From contig NZ_JAPNLJ010000014.1 in NCBI RefSeq assembly GCF_026627445.1, positions 62,001-126,000 on the forward strand: a stretch of 64,000 bases of DNA. Direction: 5' to 3'. Of the stretch, positions 18,898-28,967 are shown one piece after another; within the stretch, counting starts at the first letter, position 1, and the number at the start of each line of letters is the position of its first letter. The notes beneath the pieces were generated by a model. It ran no database searches. It had not been told where the DNA came from and saw only the letters and a program-made list of their open reading frames with translations. The position numbers and the translations under genes are program-made. This DNA is from Streptomyces sp. H27-H1 (GTDB taxonomy: Bacteria > Actinomycetota > Actinomycetes > Streptomycetales > Streptomycetaceae).

Positions 18898-19949
18898 GCG
18901 GTGGCCCTCCGGAGTTCGTCGAGTGTGTGGAGCCCGTCGAGGACCACCTTGGTGGGCAGGCCGAAGTCGACGAGGCAGGCGATCTCGTCGACTCCGAGGC
19001 CCTTCAGCCGTTCCACGACGCGGGCCGCCTTCGGGACGGTGCCGAGCAGGGCGCCGTCCTCGTAGTAGCGGTCGAAGGCGCGCGCGGCGAGGAAGTCCAG
19101 GTCCTTGTCGCGGAGTTTGGCCGGGTCCACCCGGCGGGCGCTGCCGTGTGCCTGGGAGCCGAGGAGGAGGTTGACCGAGGTGCGCAGGTAGGCGGTGAGC
19201 GGGTCCCTGACGAGGGCGCGGGCGGTGTCCTCGTCCGAGTCCAGGTATGTGTGCGCCATGACCACGACGTGACCGGCGCTGCCGTCCGCGTCCGGGCGGG
19301 CCGCGTACGCCTCCCGGTAGGCGGCGATCTTCCCGGCGAGGTCGTCAATGTCCTGTCCCAGCAGGTGAGTCAGGACCCCGGCGCCGAGGGTGCCCGCGTG
19401 GCGGAAGGTCTCGACGCCGCCCGCGCTGGTGATCCACACGGGGAGTTCCGACTGGACCGCACGCGGGTACGAGCGCACTCGCTGCGGGGCTCCGGCGCCG
19501 TCGAGGACGTCGATCTCCTCGCCGCGCCACAGAGATCGGACGGTGCGGACGCTGTCCAGGACGACGTCCCGGCGGTTCTCGTAGGACTCGGGGCGCAGCG
19601 CGAAGTCGGTGGCGTGCCAGCCCGAGGCGAAGGCGAGCCCCACCCGGCCACCGGAGATGTTGTCGACGACGGCCCACTCCTCCGCGATGCGCAGCGGATG
19701 GTGGAGCGGGGCGACGACGCTGCCGGCCCTAATGGCGACGCGGCTGGTGACGGCGGCGACGGCCGCACCGGTCACGGCCGGATTGGGGTAGAGGCCGCCG
19801 AATGCGTGGAAGTGCCGCTCGGGCGTCCACACGGCGGCGAAGTCGTGGGTGTCGGCGAACCGGGCGCCCTCGAGCACCAGGTCGTAGCGGTTGCCGGCGT
19901 CGTCACCGGCGTCGCTGTCGTTGCCGAAGTAGAACAGGCTGAATTCCAT
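18894..19949 (-). CDS. FMN-dependent luciferase-like monooxygenase of natural-product type
   Basis: 351-residue member of the bacterial luciferase superfamily. MEFSLFYFGNDSD, DFAAVWTPERHFHAFGG, SGGRVGLAFASGWHATDF and GAGVLTHLLGQDIDDLA match the MupA/Atu3640-type subgroup found in polyketide and NRPS clusters. It should use reduced flavin from the adjacent reductase to oxidise a biosynthetic intermediate, for example alpha- or beta-hydroxylation of a carrier-bound acyl group. The substrate cannot be deduced. It is first of a tightly overlapping four-gene block (monooxygenase, reductase, acyltransferase, thioesterase). Confidence 0.9.
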   Translation of the reverse strand: MEFSLFYFGNDSDAGDDAGNRYDLVLEGARFADTHDFAAVWTPERHFHAFGGLYPNPAVTGAAVAAVTSRVAIRAGSVVAPLHHPLRIAEEWAVVDNISGGRVGLAFASGWHATDFALRPESYENRRDVVLDSVRTVRSLWRGEEIDVLDGAGAPQRVRSYPRAVQSELPVWITSAGGVETFRHAGTLGAGVLTHLLGQDIDDLAGKIAAYREAYAARPDADGSAGHVVVMAHTYLDSDEDTARALVRDPLTAYLRTSVNLLLGSQAHGSARRVDPAKLRDKDLDFLAARAFDRYYEDGALLGTVPKAARVVERLKGLGVDEIACLVDFGLPTKVVLDGLHTLDELRRATA

Positions 19950-20094
19950 GCTTCTCTCTCTGTACGGGGGCCCGCGGCGTGCGCAGTGGCCCCTGGAACG
20001 CTGCGGTGGGCTCGGGCCGCTCAGGGCCCGCGGAGCGGGGGAACGGGTGCAGAAGGGGGGCGGGCGGAGCGGGGGAACGGGCGGAGTGCCCCCG

Positions 20095-21420
20095 TCACAC
20101 CGCTGCCGGCTCGGTGCTCTGCTCCTTCCCGGCGCCCTGCCCCTGCCCGGTGCTCCGCGCCTCGGCGGTCACCGCGGCCGGATCCGCCGCCGGTTCGGGA
20201 AGGCGGGTGTTTTGCGCCCAGCGTGCGACCGCCGGTGTGGCCAGCCCGCCCGCCAGCAGGACGGCGCCGAACAGCAGCCAGCCCGGCAGGCCCCAGCCGA
20301 TGATCACGACTGCGGTGAGGGCGGGGGTGACGGCGCCTCCGACGCGCTGGGCCAGGTTGAACATGCCCTGGTACTGGCCGTGCGCGTTCGCGGGCGACAG
20401 TTCGTACGACAGGGCCCACGATCCGGCCGAGTGCAGCATCTCCCCGCAGACGTGGACCACGGCGCCCACGACGAGGCAGATGGCCGCGACCCAGCCGGGC
20501 TGGCCCGCGGACAGCGCGAAGCAGGCACAGCAGACGGCGAGCAGGATGCCGGAGCGCCGCATCGCGCGCGCACCGCCCGCGACGTCCTCGGACCCCTTGC
20601 TCATCCGCACCTGGAACAGCACGCACATGGCGGTGTTGATGAAGATCAACGCAGCGAAGAGGGAGACCGGGGCGTCCGTGCGCTCCGCTATCCACAGCGG
20701 CAGGGCCACCGTGAGCAGGGCGTCCGTCCCCAGGACCAGAACGGCGTTGAGGGCGGCGACCACCACGAAGGGGGTGTCGCGCAGTACGTGCCGGCGCTCC
20801 TCGCCCGGGGCGGCCTCTGCGGCCCTGGTCCGGGGCAGCGGCAGGCACATGAGGCCGGCGGCGATGAACAGCACGCCGGCCGCCACGAGCAGCAGGCGGT
20901 AGAGCCCGGCGGAATCCGCGGCGAGCGCGGTACCGCCGAGCAGGGTGCCCAGGGACAGGCCGACGTTGATGACGGACTGTAGGTAGGCGCGCGCGGGGAC
21001 CCGTTCGGCCGGCGGCAGCGCTTCCGCGATCAGGGCGCCCCGGGCGGCGGCGCCGCCCGCGTCCGCCATCGCGGCGAGGGCGACGACGACGAGGAAGCCG
21101 GAGAACCCGCCGGCCAGGGCGTAGGCACAGACCACTGCGCCCTGGGCGCAGCCGAAGACCACGGAGGTGGTCCGTGAACCGAACCGGTCGGACAGCTGGC
21201 CCGCCGGGATGCTGACGAGCATCGCGAGGACGGCGGCGACGGTCATGCCGAGGCCGACGTGCCCGGCGGAGACGCCCACGGCACGCATGAAGTACAGGAC
21301 GGTGACGGACAGCAGGAAGCCGTTCGCGATGGTCCGGGCGAAGTTGCTGACGGCCAGCACCCTGACCACTGGCGACGGAGGCCGCAGTTCACGCAGCAGG
21401 CTGGAGACGGACAGTGCCAC
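20095..21420 (-). CDS. MFS transporter, probable product exporter
   Basis: 441-residue membrane protein with about 12 hydrophobic segments, typical of the major facilitator superfamily. The loop 2-3 motif appears as GQLSDRFGSRTTSVVFG. It lies in the middle of the biosynthetic operon, 6 bp after the stand-alone adenylating enzyme, so export of the peptide product or self-resistance is the likely role. The C-terminus has a hydrophilic Ala/Gly/Glu-rich tail. The start is GTG 21420. Confidence 0.88.
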   Translation of the reverse strand: MALSVSSLLRELRPPSPVVRVLAVSNFARTIANGFLLSVTVLYFMRAVGVSAGHVGLGMTVAAVLAMLVSIPAGQLSDRFGSRTTSVVFGCAQGAVVCAYALAGGFSGFLVVVALAAMADAGGAAARGALIAEALPPAERVPARAYLQSVINVGLSLGTLLGGTALAADSAGLYRLLLVAAGVLFIAAGLMCLPLPRTRAAEAAPGEERRHVLRDTPFVVVAALNAVLVLGTDALLTVALPLWIAERTDAPVSLFAALIFINTAMCVLFQVRMSKGSEDVAGGARAMRRSGILLAVCCACFALSAGQPGWVAAICLVVGAVVHVCGEMLHSAGSWALSYELSPANAHGQYQGMFNLAQRVGGAVTPALTAVVIIGWGLPGWLLFGAVLLAGGLATPAVARWAQNTRLPEPAADPAAVTAEARSTGQGQGAGKEQSTEPAAV

Positions 21421-21426
21421 GGCGGG

Positions 21427-23118
21427 TCACCGGGTCCCTTCGGGAGCGGGGCGGGTGAACGCCGCCGCGAGCGCGGGGCGGTCGATCTTGCCGTTCGGGT
21501 TGAGCGGCATCGCATCGAGGTGCTCGTAACGGCGGGGGACCATGTGGACGGGCACCCGCTTGCGCAGCCAGAGCATGACGTCGGTCGCCTTGAGGGGTTC
21601 GCCCGTATAGCAGGCCACGAGCTCGGTCTCGACGGGGCCCGGGACGGCGAGGACCACCGCGTCGGCCAGGTCCGGGTTGGCGCGCAGGGCGGACTCGATC
21701 TCACCGAGTTCGATGCGGTAGCCGCGTACCTTGACCTGGTTGTCGAGGCGGCCGAGGTGCACGAGGGCGCCGTCTTCGTGGCGCACCCGGTCACCGGTGC
21801 GGTACCAGTGCTGGGGGGTCAGCGGGGCCGCGCCCTGGTAGACCTCCGCGGGCAGGCCGCTCTCGTGGTCGAAGGCGAGGAACCGGCCCCGGTCGTCGGC
21901 CGGGTCGAGGTATCCGTCGAAGCGCTGCGCTCCGCGCACGCAGAGCTCGCCCTCGGCGGACGGGAAGCCGTCCACGCCGAGGATCACGTGGTCGAGGAAC
22001 CCGTAGACCGGGCCGATCGGGATGGTTCCGTTCGAGGTCGCGGGCCACTGGTCCACGTCCTCGGAGAGCCGGAACTGTGTGCAGGCGACCGTCAGTTCGG
22101 TGGGCCCGTAGACGTTCTCGATGCGGGCCGAGGGTGCCGCGGCGGCCCACAGCCGGGCCTGCCGGTCGGTCAGTTGCTCGCCGATGAAGATCCCGTAGCG
22201 CAGGCCGGTGGCCTCGCCCGCGGGGAGCTTGCCCAAGCTCGAGGAGACCGAGACGACCGAGGGGACGGAGAACCAGTGCGTGACGGCCCGCTCGACGACG
22301 TACCGCACCGGCTCCAGCAGTTCGGAACGCCGCGGGACCACCAGCGTGGCTCCGCCGCCCCAGGTGACGAAGAGGTCGAAGACCGAGGGGTCGAAGGTCA
22401 GGTCGAAGGTGTGCGAGACGCGGCAGCCGGGGCCCACCTCGAAGCGCTCGATGTTGTGCGCGATGTACGGGGCGAGGTTGCCGTGCCTGATCGGGACGCC
22501 CTTGGGCCGTCCGGTGGAGCCGGAGGTGAACAGGACGTACGCGACGTCGGCCGGTCCCGTCGTACGGGGCGGCAGCCCGGCCGCGTCGGCCGGCAGCTCG
22601 ACGGTCGCGCTGTCGGTCAGCCGAAGCAGGACCGGGCCGCCGTCGGCGTGCCCGGTCGGGTCGGCGCCGGTCAGCTGGACCGATCCGGCCTCGTCAGCGA
22701 GGAGTACGTCGGCCCGCGCCAGCTCCCACACGGCCCGGTTGCGCTCCGCCGGGTAGGCGGGGTTGAGCGGGGTGATGGTGGCGCCGAGGCGCAGCCCCGC
22801 CAGGTATCCGGCGAAGGCGGTGAGGCTGCGGGAGGCGAGCAGGGCGATCCGCTCCGGCGGGATGCCGCCGCCCGCACGCAGCAGGGCACCCGCGACGGCG
22901 ACCGCACGCTCGTCGAGGTACCGGTAGCTGTAGGTCTGCCCCAGCACTTCCAGGGCGGGCGAGTCGGGGTGGGTCTCCAGTGAGCGGGCGAACCAGTCGT
23001 AGAGCGTGTGGTCGTGGAGCGCGAGGCCGCCGGACGAGGGGAACCCGGTGGCGGCCGGGGCGGTCCCGTCCACGGTGGTGTGCGTCGTCGGGGGGATGAG
23101 CGTGGTCAGGGTGGTCAT
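21427..23118 (-). CDS. Stand-alone NRPS-type adenylation enzyme
   Basis: Amino-acid-activating AMP-forming ligase without a carrier domain. The start is ATG 23118 (AAGGAT upstream), giving 563 residues; the frame is open upstream but overlaps the preceding gene. Core motifs: A3 YVLFTSGSTGRPKG, A5 NVYGPTE, A7 YRTGDRV, A8 GRLDNQVKVRGYRIELGEIE and A10 PNGKIDR. The D of FDPSVFDLF occupies the position that binds the substrate amino group, which suggests an alpha-amino acid rather than an aryl acid. My reading of the remaining pocket residues (F, F, I, I, V, V, A) matches no specificity code I know. Its ATG overlaps the upstream gene by 4 bp. Confidence 0.9.
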   Translation of the reverse strand: MTTLTTLIPPTTHTTVDGTAPAATGFPSSGGLALHDHTLYDWFARSLETHPDSPALEVLGQTYSYRYLDERAVAVAGALLRAGGGIPPERIALLASRSLTAFAGYLAGLRLGATITPLNPAYPAERNRAVWELARADVLLADEAGSVQLTGADPTGHADGGPVLLRLTDSATVELPADAAGLPPRTTGPADVAYVLFTSGSTGRPKGVPIRHGNLAPYIAHNIERFEVGPGCRVSHTFDLTFDPSVFDLFVTWGGGATLVVPRRSELLEPVRYVVERAVTHWFSVPSVVSVSSSLGKLPAGEATGLRYGIFIGEQLTDRQARLWAAAAPSARIENVYGPTELTVACTQFRLSEDVDQWPATSNGTIPIGPVYGFLDHVILGVDGFPSAEGELCVRGAQRFDGYLDPADDRGRFLAFDHESGLPAEVYQGAAPLTPQHWYRTGDRVRHEDGALVHLGRLDNQVKVRGYRIELGEIESALRANPDLADAVVLAVPGPVETELVACYTGEPLKATDVMLWLRKRVPVHMVPRRYEHLDAMPLNPNGKIDRPALAAAFTRPAPEGTR

Positions 23119-26100
23119 CGGGATCCTTGGGGCGTGCCGAGCAGGTCGGCGAAAGCGGCGTGGTGCGCGGAGGCGAAGTCGAGGCTGCTGAGGAGGGAGG
23201 CCGCGGACGGCTTGGGGTCGTGGCCGCCCTGGAGCAGCCAGGGCTGCCAGGCCTGCGCCTCGACGCGGCTCGTGCCGAGCACCAGGCGGCCGAGGCCGCG
23301 CGGTGCGAGCGGGTCGAGGGCTTCGTTCTCCTGGTCGAGGGCGCGCAGGGCCACCGCACGCTGCCATGCGTGTTCGGTGACGGTCCGGGTCGGCCGGTGC
23401 GACGTCCCGAGCAGGTCGAAGAGGTGCTGGGCGGTGACGGTCTCCTCGCCCACCAGGTGGTAGGCGCGGCCCTCCGAGGCGGGTGAGACGGCCAGTTGGG
23501 CGATGGCGCGGGCGGCCACGTCCACCGGGCTCACGGCCAGGGGCCGGTCGTCACGCGGATGGGTGCCCACCGCCAGCCCGCCCGCGATCAGCCGCCACAG
23601 CGGGTGCTCGGGATCGCAGGCGCCGGAGGCGCTGTCCCCCAGCAGCAGGCCCGTACGGAACACCCGAACCCGCATGCCGTCCCGCTCGGCCCGCTCCGCC
23701 AGCCGCTCGGCGACCCAGGCGGCGACGCCGCCGCCCGGCATCCCCGGCCGCAGGGTGGTCGTCGGCCCGGCCGAGGTAGCCGATCTGCCCGTCCTCGCGC
23801 AGGACCGCGCGGTCCCCGGTTCGGTACATCGGGGTGCCGGCCTGCCGTCCGTAGCGAGCCGCGTACGGGTCGGGAGGGAACCCGGCGGCCGTGGCCGTGG
23901 GGTCGCGCAGGTAGCCGGCGGCCACGCCGATGCCCGCCACGTACAGCTCGCCGGGTACCCCGGGCGGGAGCTCCTCGCCCCGGGGTCCCATGACGTAGGC
24001 GCGGGTCCCCGGCAGCGGCAGGCCGATCGCCGGGGGTTGTTCGTCGGCGGGGTCGACGGGCGACCAGGTGCTGTTGCAGGAGGCCTCGGTCGGTCCGTAC
24101 ACGTTGACGACCTCGGTGCCCCAGCGGCTCGCGCACTGGACGACCAGCCGGCGGGAGAGCGCCTCCCCTCCGGAGTACACGGTGCGCAGGGTGGTGCCGA
24201 GGTGCGGATCGGTGTCGGCTTCGAGCATGGCGTGCAGGAGGCTCGGCGTGATGGATCCAGCCACGGTGGCTCCCCGGGGCCCCCGCACCAGCCCGAGCAG
24301 CGCGGCCGGGTCGCGGCGTTCGATGTCGTCGGCGACGACCAGGCGGGCGTCGGCGAGCAGGGCCTCGACGACGTTGTAGCCGGCCGGGTCGAAGGCGGTG
24401 CCCGCGGTCAGGAGCAGCCGGTCCCCGGGTCCGAGCCCGCAGTCGCGGCCCCACCACAGGGCGGTGTTCAGCAGTCCGCGGTGCGGCACCAGAACGCCCT
24501 TGGGGCGGCCGGTGGTGCCGGAGGTGTAGAGGAGGGCGGCGACGTCCTCCGGACCGGGGGCAGCCCACTGCGAAGGGTCGAACTCACCGGGAAGGGAGCG
24601 GAGTTCGGCCAGTTCGAGCCGCTTGGCGGCGGCCATCGGCCCGGCGCCGTCGATGTCTCCCCCGGGGCCGTCGGCGCCGTGGAGGCCGTCGAGGAGGCCG
24701 TCGAGGAGCCTCGCCCCGTCGGGGCAATCGAGGACCCTGTCGGCCCGGGTCTCGGCGAGGATGTACGCGATCCGGGCGGCCGGGGTCTCCATGGCGAGCG
24801 GCACGAAGGCCGCACCGGCCCTGAGCACGCCCACCCAGGCGGCCACCAGCGCCGGGCCCCGGCCGGCTAGGACCGGCACGTAGGAGCCGGGTCCGATCCC
24901 GTCACCGCGCAGCCGGCCCGCGACGGCGGCCGACCAGGCGTCCAGTTCACCCCAGGTGAGGTCCCCCGCCGTGGACTCCACCGCGATCCGGGCGGGGTCC
25001 GCGGCGGCGAGGGCCTGCTCCAGCGCGCCCGTCACGGTGTCCGAGGGACTGGACTCGGGGGCCGCGCCCACCAGCACCCCGCACGGAGGGGCTCCGGCGG
25101 GACGCGCGGTGACCGGCAGTTCACGCAGCCGGGTACCGGGCCGCGCCAGGGCCTCGGTGAGCAGCGCCGCATAGCTTTCGGCCAGGGCGCGGGCCGTCGC
25201 CGCGGTGTACCGGCCGGTGTCGTACTCGACGACGGCCGAGAGTCCGCCGCCCGGCACGGTTTCCAGCACGAGCGAGAGGTCCTGCTTGGCCGTTCCCGTC
25301 GCCAGGAGTTCCGGTCGCGCCCACCGGCCGGAGGGGCTCGCGGCGGGGGAGTTCTGGAAGACGAAGCCGATGTCGGCCAGTCCGGCGAGCCCCAGGCGGG
25401 CGGCGAGCCGGTCGAAGGGCAGGCGCTGGTGGGCCAGTACGCGGAAGGCCTCGGTGCGCGAGGCAGTGCACAGCTCCACGAAGGTGGCTTCGGGGTCGGG
25501 GGTGCACAGCAGCGGGACCGTGTTCACGAAGAACCCGACGAGACCGGCCACGGACGGATGTGGGCGGTTCGCGGCGACCGTGCCCAGGAGGAACTCATCC
25601 CGACCGCTCCAGCGCTGCACCACGGCCTGGAAGGCCGCGAAGAGGACGACGAATGGTGTCACCTTGAGGTCCCTGGCCAGTTCGGCCACGGCCTCCTCGA
25701 CCCCGGCGTCGAGGGCGAAGCGGTACTGGTCGCCGCGCCTGTCGCCCTCCGCGACCCGTTCCCGGGCGACTGCCGGTCCGAGCGCGAGCCCCTCCCCCAC
25801 GGCGCGGGAGAGGACTGCGGCGCGGGCCTCGATCTGGGCTTCGAGGCCCGGGTCTCGGCCGTTCTCCCTGTCCCAGACCGCGAAATCGCAGTATTGAACC
25901 GGAGGTTGCGGGAGTTCGGGGTGTGCGCCGCGCAGCGCCTGCTCGTACGCGGTGGCGAGCCCGTCGTACAGCGCGGGCAGGGACCAGCCGTCGACGGCTA
26001 TGTGGTGGACGTTCAGCAGCAGGGTCCCGGGCTGGGTTCCGCCCCCGGGCCAGACCGCGGCGCGCAGCGGCGGTTCCTCGTCCAGTGCGAACGGGACGCG

Positions 26101-26433
26101 CGCGTGGCGCGACAGTTCGGCCTCATCGGGGGCCGCGGAGCCGGTGACGACCTCGATCCGGACCGGCCCGGGGGGCGCGACGACCTGGACGGGTCGGCCC
26201 TCGCGGGAGACGTACGTGGTGCGGAGCACTTCGTGGCAGGTGGTGAGGGCCTCCAGGGCCTTGGTGAGGGCCGGTACGTCGATGGGTTCGCGCCACTCGG
26301 TGAGCAGGGGCACGTTGTACACCGGCGAGTCCGGGGCGGCCTGGTGGATGAACCAGAGCCGCTCCTGTGCCGGTGAGAGGGGGGCTTCGGTGGCCCCATC
26401 CCTTTGCGGGGCGGGCGGGCGCGGTTGCGCCAT
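23115..26433 (-). pseudogene. NRPS C-A...thioester-reductase gene with internal deletion and frameshift
   Basis: From ATG 26433 (AAGGAG upstream) the protein has a condensation domain (about 1-450; PLSPAQERLWFIHQAAPDSP, active-site HHIAVDGWS) and an adenylation domain (about 470-900; LLYTSGTTGRPKG, FDPAGYNVVEALL, NVYGPTEASCNST, MYRTGDRAVLREDGQIGYL). It stops at GRADD in motif A8 near 23760. The sequence then jumps, in another frame, into the second half of a thioester-reductase domain (WVAERLAERAERDGMRVRVF, RTGLLLGDSASGA, AYHLVGEETVTAQHLFDLLG) ending at 23115. Missing are the A-domain C-terminal subdomain, a carrier protein and the reductase Rossmann start. The intact gene would have been C-A-T-R. 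As read, it cannot work. Confidence 0.8.
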
Positions 26434-26830
26434 CGGTGCTACTCCTTGCGGGTGGTCTGTGACGGGTGTGCGACGGCCGGTCTGTTCACGGCTGCCGCGG
26501 GAGGGCGGAGTGCTCGGGCAGGACGGAGGGACGCGGCGGCGGGGAGGCCGGGGGCCCGTGCGTGCGGCCCGGCCAGGATCCGGCGCCGCGGCGCCGCCGA
26601 CTGCCGGGTGGCCGCAGGGATCGCGCGGCGGTACGGGGCGGGGCGCAGCCTCACCGGCTGCGCCGCGGCCTTGATGACGGCTCGCGGCGATGCCGCCGGC
26701 CGCTGCCGGGCGGACCTCCGGTGACGGCCCGCCGGGTGACGCCGACCCGGTGCTACGGGCGGGTGCCGACGGGACGCACCGCGGTGTGCCCGAGCCCCCG
26801 CCCCGCCGACGGCCGCTCAGCCGATGGAGC
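26434..26830. other. 397-bp gap between the two NRPS genes, no gene seen
   Basis: Very GC-rich stretch between the A-PCP and C-A-R genes, which are usually adjacent in such operons. It contains a palindrome GGCGCCGCGGCGCC near 26579-26592 but no family-like open frame. It may be a spacer or a remnant. Confidence 0.4.
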
Positions 26831-28726
26831 TCATGGTCCTTCGGCGGTGGGGACTTCGGCGCGGAGCTGCTCGGCCAGACCGGCCAGGCTCGGCGCGAGC
26901 AGCACGTCGGCCGGATCGACCTGCACGCCGAGCTGTTCGGCGAGCCGGAACGCCGCTTGCGTGGCGAGGATCGAATTCCCGCCGAGGCCGATGAAGTCGT
27001 CGCTGTCCGTGATCGACGCGCTCGGGACCTCGAGCAGACCGGCCCAGACCTCCGCGATCAGCGCGGCCGTCGTGTCGACGGCCTCCGCGTCCGGTCGCAC
27101 CCCGGAAGGCGCCCCGGTCTCCGCGGGTACGGCGGGTACGGCGGGATCTTGCGCGTCGGCCAGCAGCGCCTTGATGCGCGACCGGTCGGCCTTGCCGGTG
27201 GAACCGTAGGGGATCTCGGCCAGCGGCAGCCACCGCGCGGGCAGCATGTACGGGGGGAGCTGCTCGGCGAGGGCGGCGGACAGGCCGTGCGCCGGGTCCG
27301 GCGCCTCTCCCGGGACGGCTCCGCGCGGGAGGAGGAAGGCCCCGACGAGCCGCGCGGTGTGGCCCTCACCGACCTTTTCGACGAAGGCCGCCTCGGTCCG
27401 GCCCGTGGCAACGGCGGACTGCTCGATCTCCTCGAGCTCTATGCGGAACCCGCGCAGTTTCACCTGCCGGTCGGCGCGGCCGACCACTTCGAACAGGCCG
27501 TCGGGCAGTTGCCGGGCGAGGTCGCCGGTCCGGTACACGGTCCCGGTGGAGCCGTCGGCGGCGGTGTGGCGCACGTACGTCCGGCCGGTGCGTTCGGGCT
27601 GGTTCAGGTAACCGCTGGTCACGGACGGCCCGCCGACGCACAGCTCACCGGTCTGGCCGGGGTCCACGGGGCGCAGCTCCTCGTCGAGGATGTGCACGCT
27701 TGCTCTGCGGACCGGGCTCCCTACCGGGATGCGGCTGCGTCCGGAGAGTGACTCGGCGGTGCATGCGAAGGCGGTCGCGAAGACGGTTGTCTCGGTCGGT
27801 CCGTAGATGTTCACGAGCCGTCGGGGGCCTCCGGCGTCGAGTACGCGCAGGGTCGCGGACAGGTCCAGCTGCTCTCCGCCGACCAGGAGTTCCCGCAGGG
27901 TTCCCAGGGCCGCGGGCGCCTCCCTGGCCACCATGTGGAAGAGCGAGGTGGTGAGCAGGGCCGTGCTGACGCTCTCGCTGACGAGCAGGCCGGTCCAGGT
28001 CTCCAGATCGACCTCGACGACGGAGGGCAGCACGATCAGCGGGGCGCCGGCGGTGAGCGCGCCCCACACCTCCCAGGTGAAGGCGTCGAAAGCGGGGTTG
28101 GCCAGCTGGCCGACCCGGTCCGCGGACGTCACGGCGCCGAAACCGGCCTCGGTGACCAGGTCGCGCACGGCGCGGTGCGGGACGACGACGCCCTTGGGGA
28201 CCCCGGTCGAACCGGAGGTGTAGCCGACGCAGAGGGCGCTCTCCTCGTCGACCCTGACGTCGGGGTGCGAGCCGCCGATGATGGGGGCGTCCCCGGGCGT
28301 GGGCACCGTCAGTACGGGCGTTGCGGCGTCGGCCTCGAAGGGGCGACGGCGGCGCTCGGCGCCCCGGCCCACGATCACGGCACGGGCCCCGGAATCCTTC
28401 AGCACGGCGGTGACCCGGTCGGCGGGGGCGTGGCCGTCGATCGGCAGGTAGGCCGCTCCCGCACGGACGGCGCCGAGCAGGGCGACGATCAGCTCTGACC
28501 CGCGCTCCAGGTCGAGGGCGACCAGGGCGCCGGGACCGATCCCGGCACTGGCGAGCAGGGCGGCCGTCTCACCCGCGCGGTCCCACAGCTGCCGGTACGT
28601 CAGCTCGACGCCGGTCCGGGCCTCGCGTACGGCGCAGGCATGGGGTGTTTCCCGGACCCGCTCGGCGACGAGGGCATGCGCTCCCCCAGCGCCGAGCGGC
28701 GATGTATGGACGGGTGACGAACCCAT
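26831..28726 (-). CDS. NRPS initiation protein, adenylation plus peptidyl carrier domains
   Basis: Two-domain starter NRPS of 631 residues, starting at ATG 28726 with GGGGGA 6 bp upstream (the ORF is open further but without support). A domain (about 20-505): YTSGSTGVPKGVVVPH, FDAFTWEVWGAL, VNIYGPTETTVFAT, VYRTGDLARQLPDG, GRADRQVKLRGFRIELEEIE and GSTGKADR. Carrier domain (about 530-615) with the phosphopantetheine Ser in IGLGGNSILATQ. The pocket residues I can read (D, A, W, then L, L, G, I, V) resemble codes for hydrophobic residues such as Leu or Val. With the downstream C-A-R protein it would form a two-module line. The promoter faces the SDR gene. Confidence 0.9.
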   Translation of the reverse strand: MGSSPVHTSPLGAGGAHALVAERVRETPHACAVREARTGVELTYRQLWDRAGETAALLASAGIGPGALVALDLERGSELIVALLGAVRAGAAYLPIDGHAPADRVTAVLKDSGARAVIVGRGAERRRRPFEADAATPVLTVPTPGDAPIIGGSHPDVRVDEESALCVGYTSGSTGVPKGVVVPHRAVRDLVTEAGFGAVTSADRVGQLANPAFDAFTWEVWGALTAGAPLIVLPSVVEVDLETWTGLLVSESVSTALLTTSLFHMVAREAPAALGTLRELLVGGEQLDLSATLRVLDAGGPRRLVNIYGPTETTVFATAFACTAESLSGRSRIPVGSPVRRASVHILDEELRPVDPGQTGELCVGGPSVTSGYLNQPERTGRTYVRHTAADGSTGTVYRTGDLARQLPDGLFEVVGRADRQVKLRGFRIELEEIEQSAVATGRTEAAFVEKVGEGHTARLVGAFLLPRGAVPGEAPDPAHGLSAALAEQLPPYMLPARWLPLAEIPYGSTGKADRSRIKALLADAQDPAVPAVPAETGAPSGVRPDAEAVDTTAALIAEVWAGLLEVPSASITDSDDFIGLGGNSILATQAAFRLAEQLGVQVDPADVLLAPSLAGLAEQLRAEVPTAEGP

Positions 28727-28877
28727 GAATTTTCCCCCAGTTTTTTGTGCGTAGTTGCCGCATTCACCGGTGCGAAGCGGTAGCGGAGCGCCTGACACAA
28801 ATCCGATCGTCCGTGACACCGAACGACACAGGCTGAATCGGACATACCATGCCGATCCACTCACACACGCGGCCAGT

Positions 28878-28917
28878 TTTCCGTTATGCGGAAACATTGT
28901 TCCGTCTATCGGTAGAC
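28878..28917. promoter_or_regulatory. Cluster of palindromes in the NRPS/SDR divergent promoter
   Basis: In the 241-bp divergent intergenic region, TTTCCG (28878-28883) and CGGAAA (28889-28894) form one inverted repeat, and CGGAA (28889-28893) with TTCCG (28900-28904) a second overlapping one. A separate GTCTA-TCGG-TAGAC palindrome lies at 28904-28917. This is less GC-rich than its surroundings and is the obvious place for a pathway-specific regulator to act on both directions. Confidence 0.5.
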
Positions 28918-28967
28918 TACGATCGCGTTCTGGATCTTGTCAACGAGCACATCCCCTGGAGACCGCA

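Noticed and set aside
28727..28897. N-terminal extension of the A-PCP protein to 28897
   Set aside because: The extra residues lie in the divergent promoter region, lack homology-like composition and precede a good ribosome binding site for ATG 28726.
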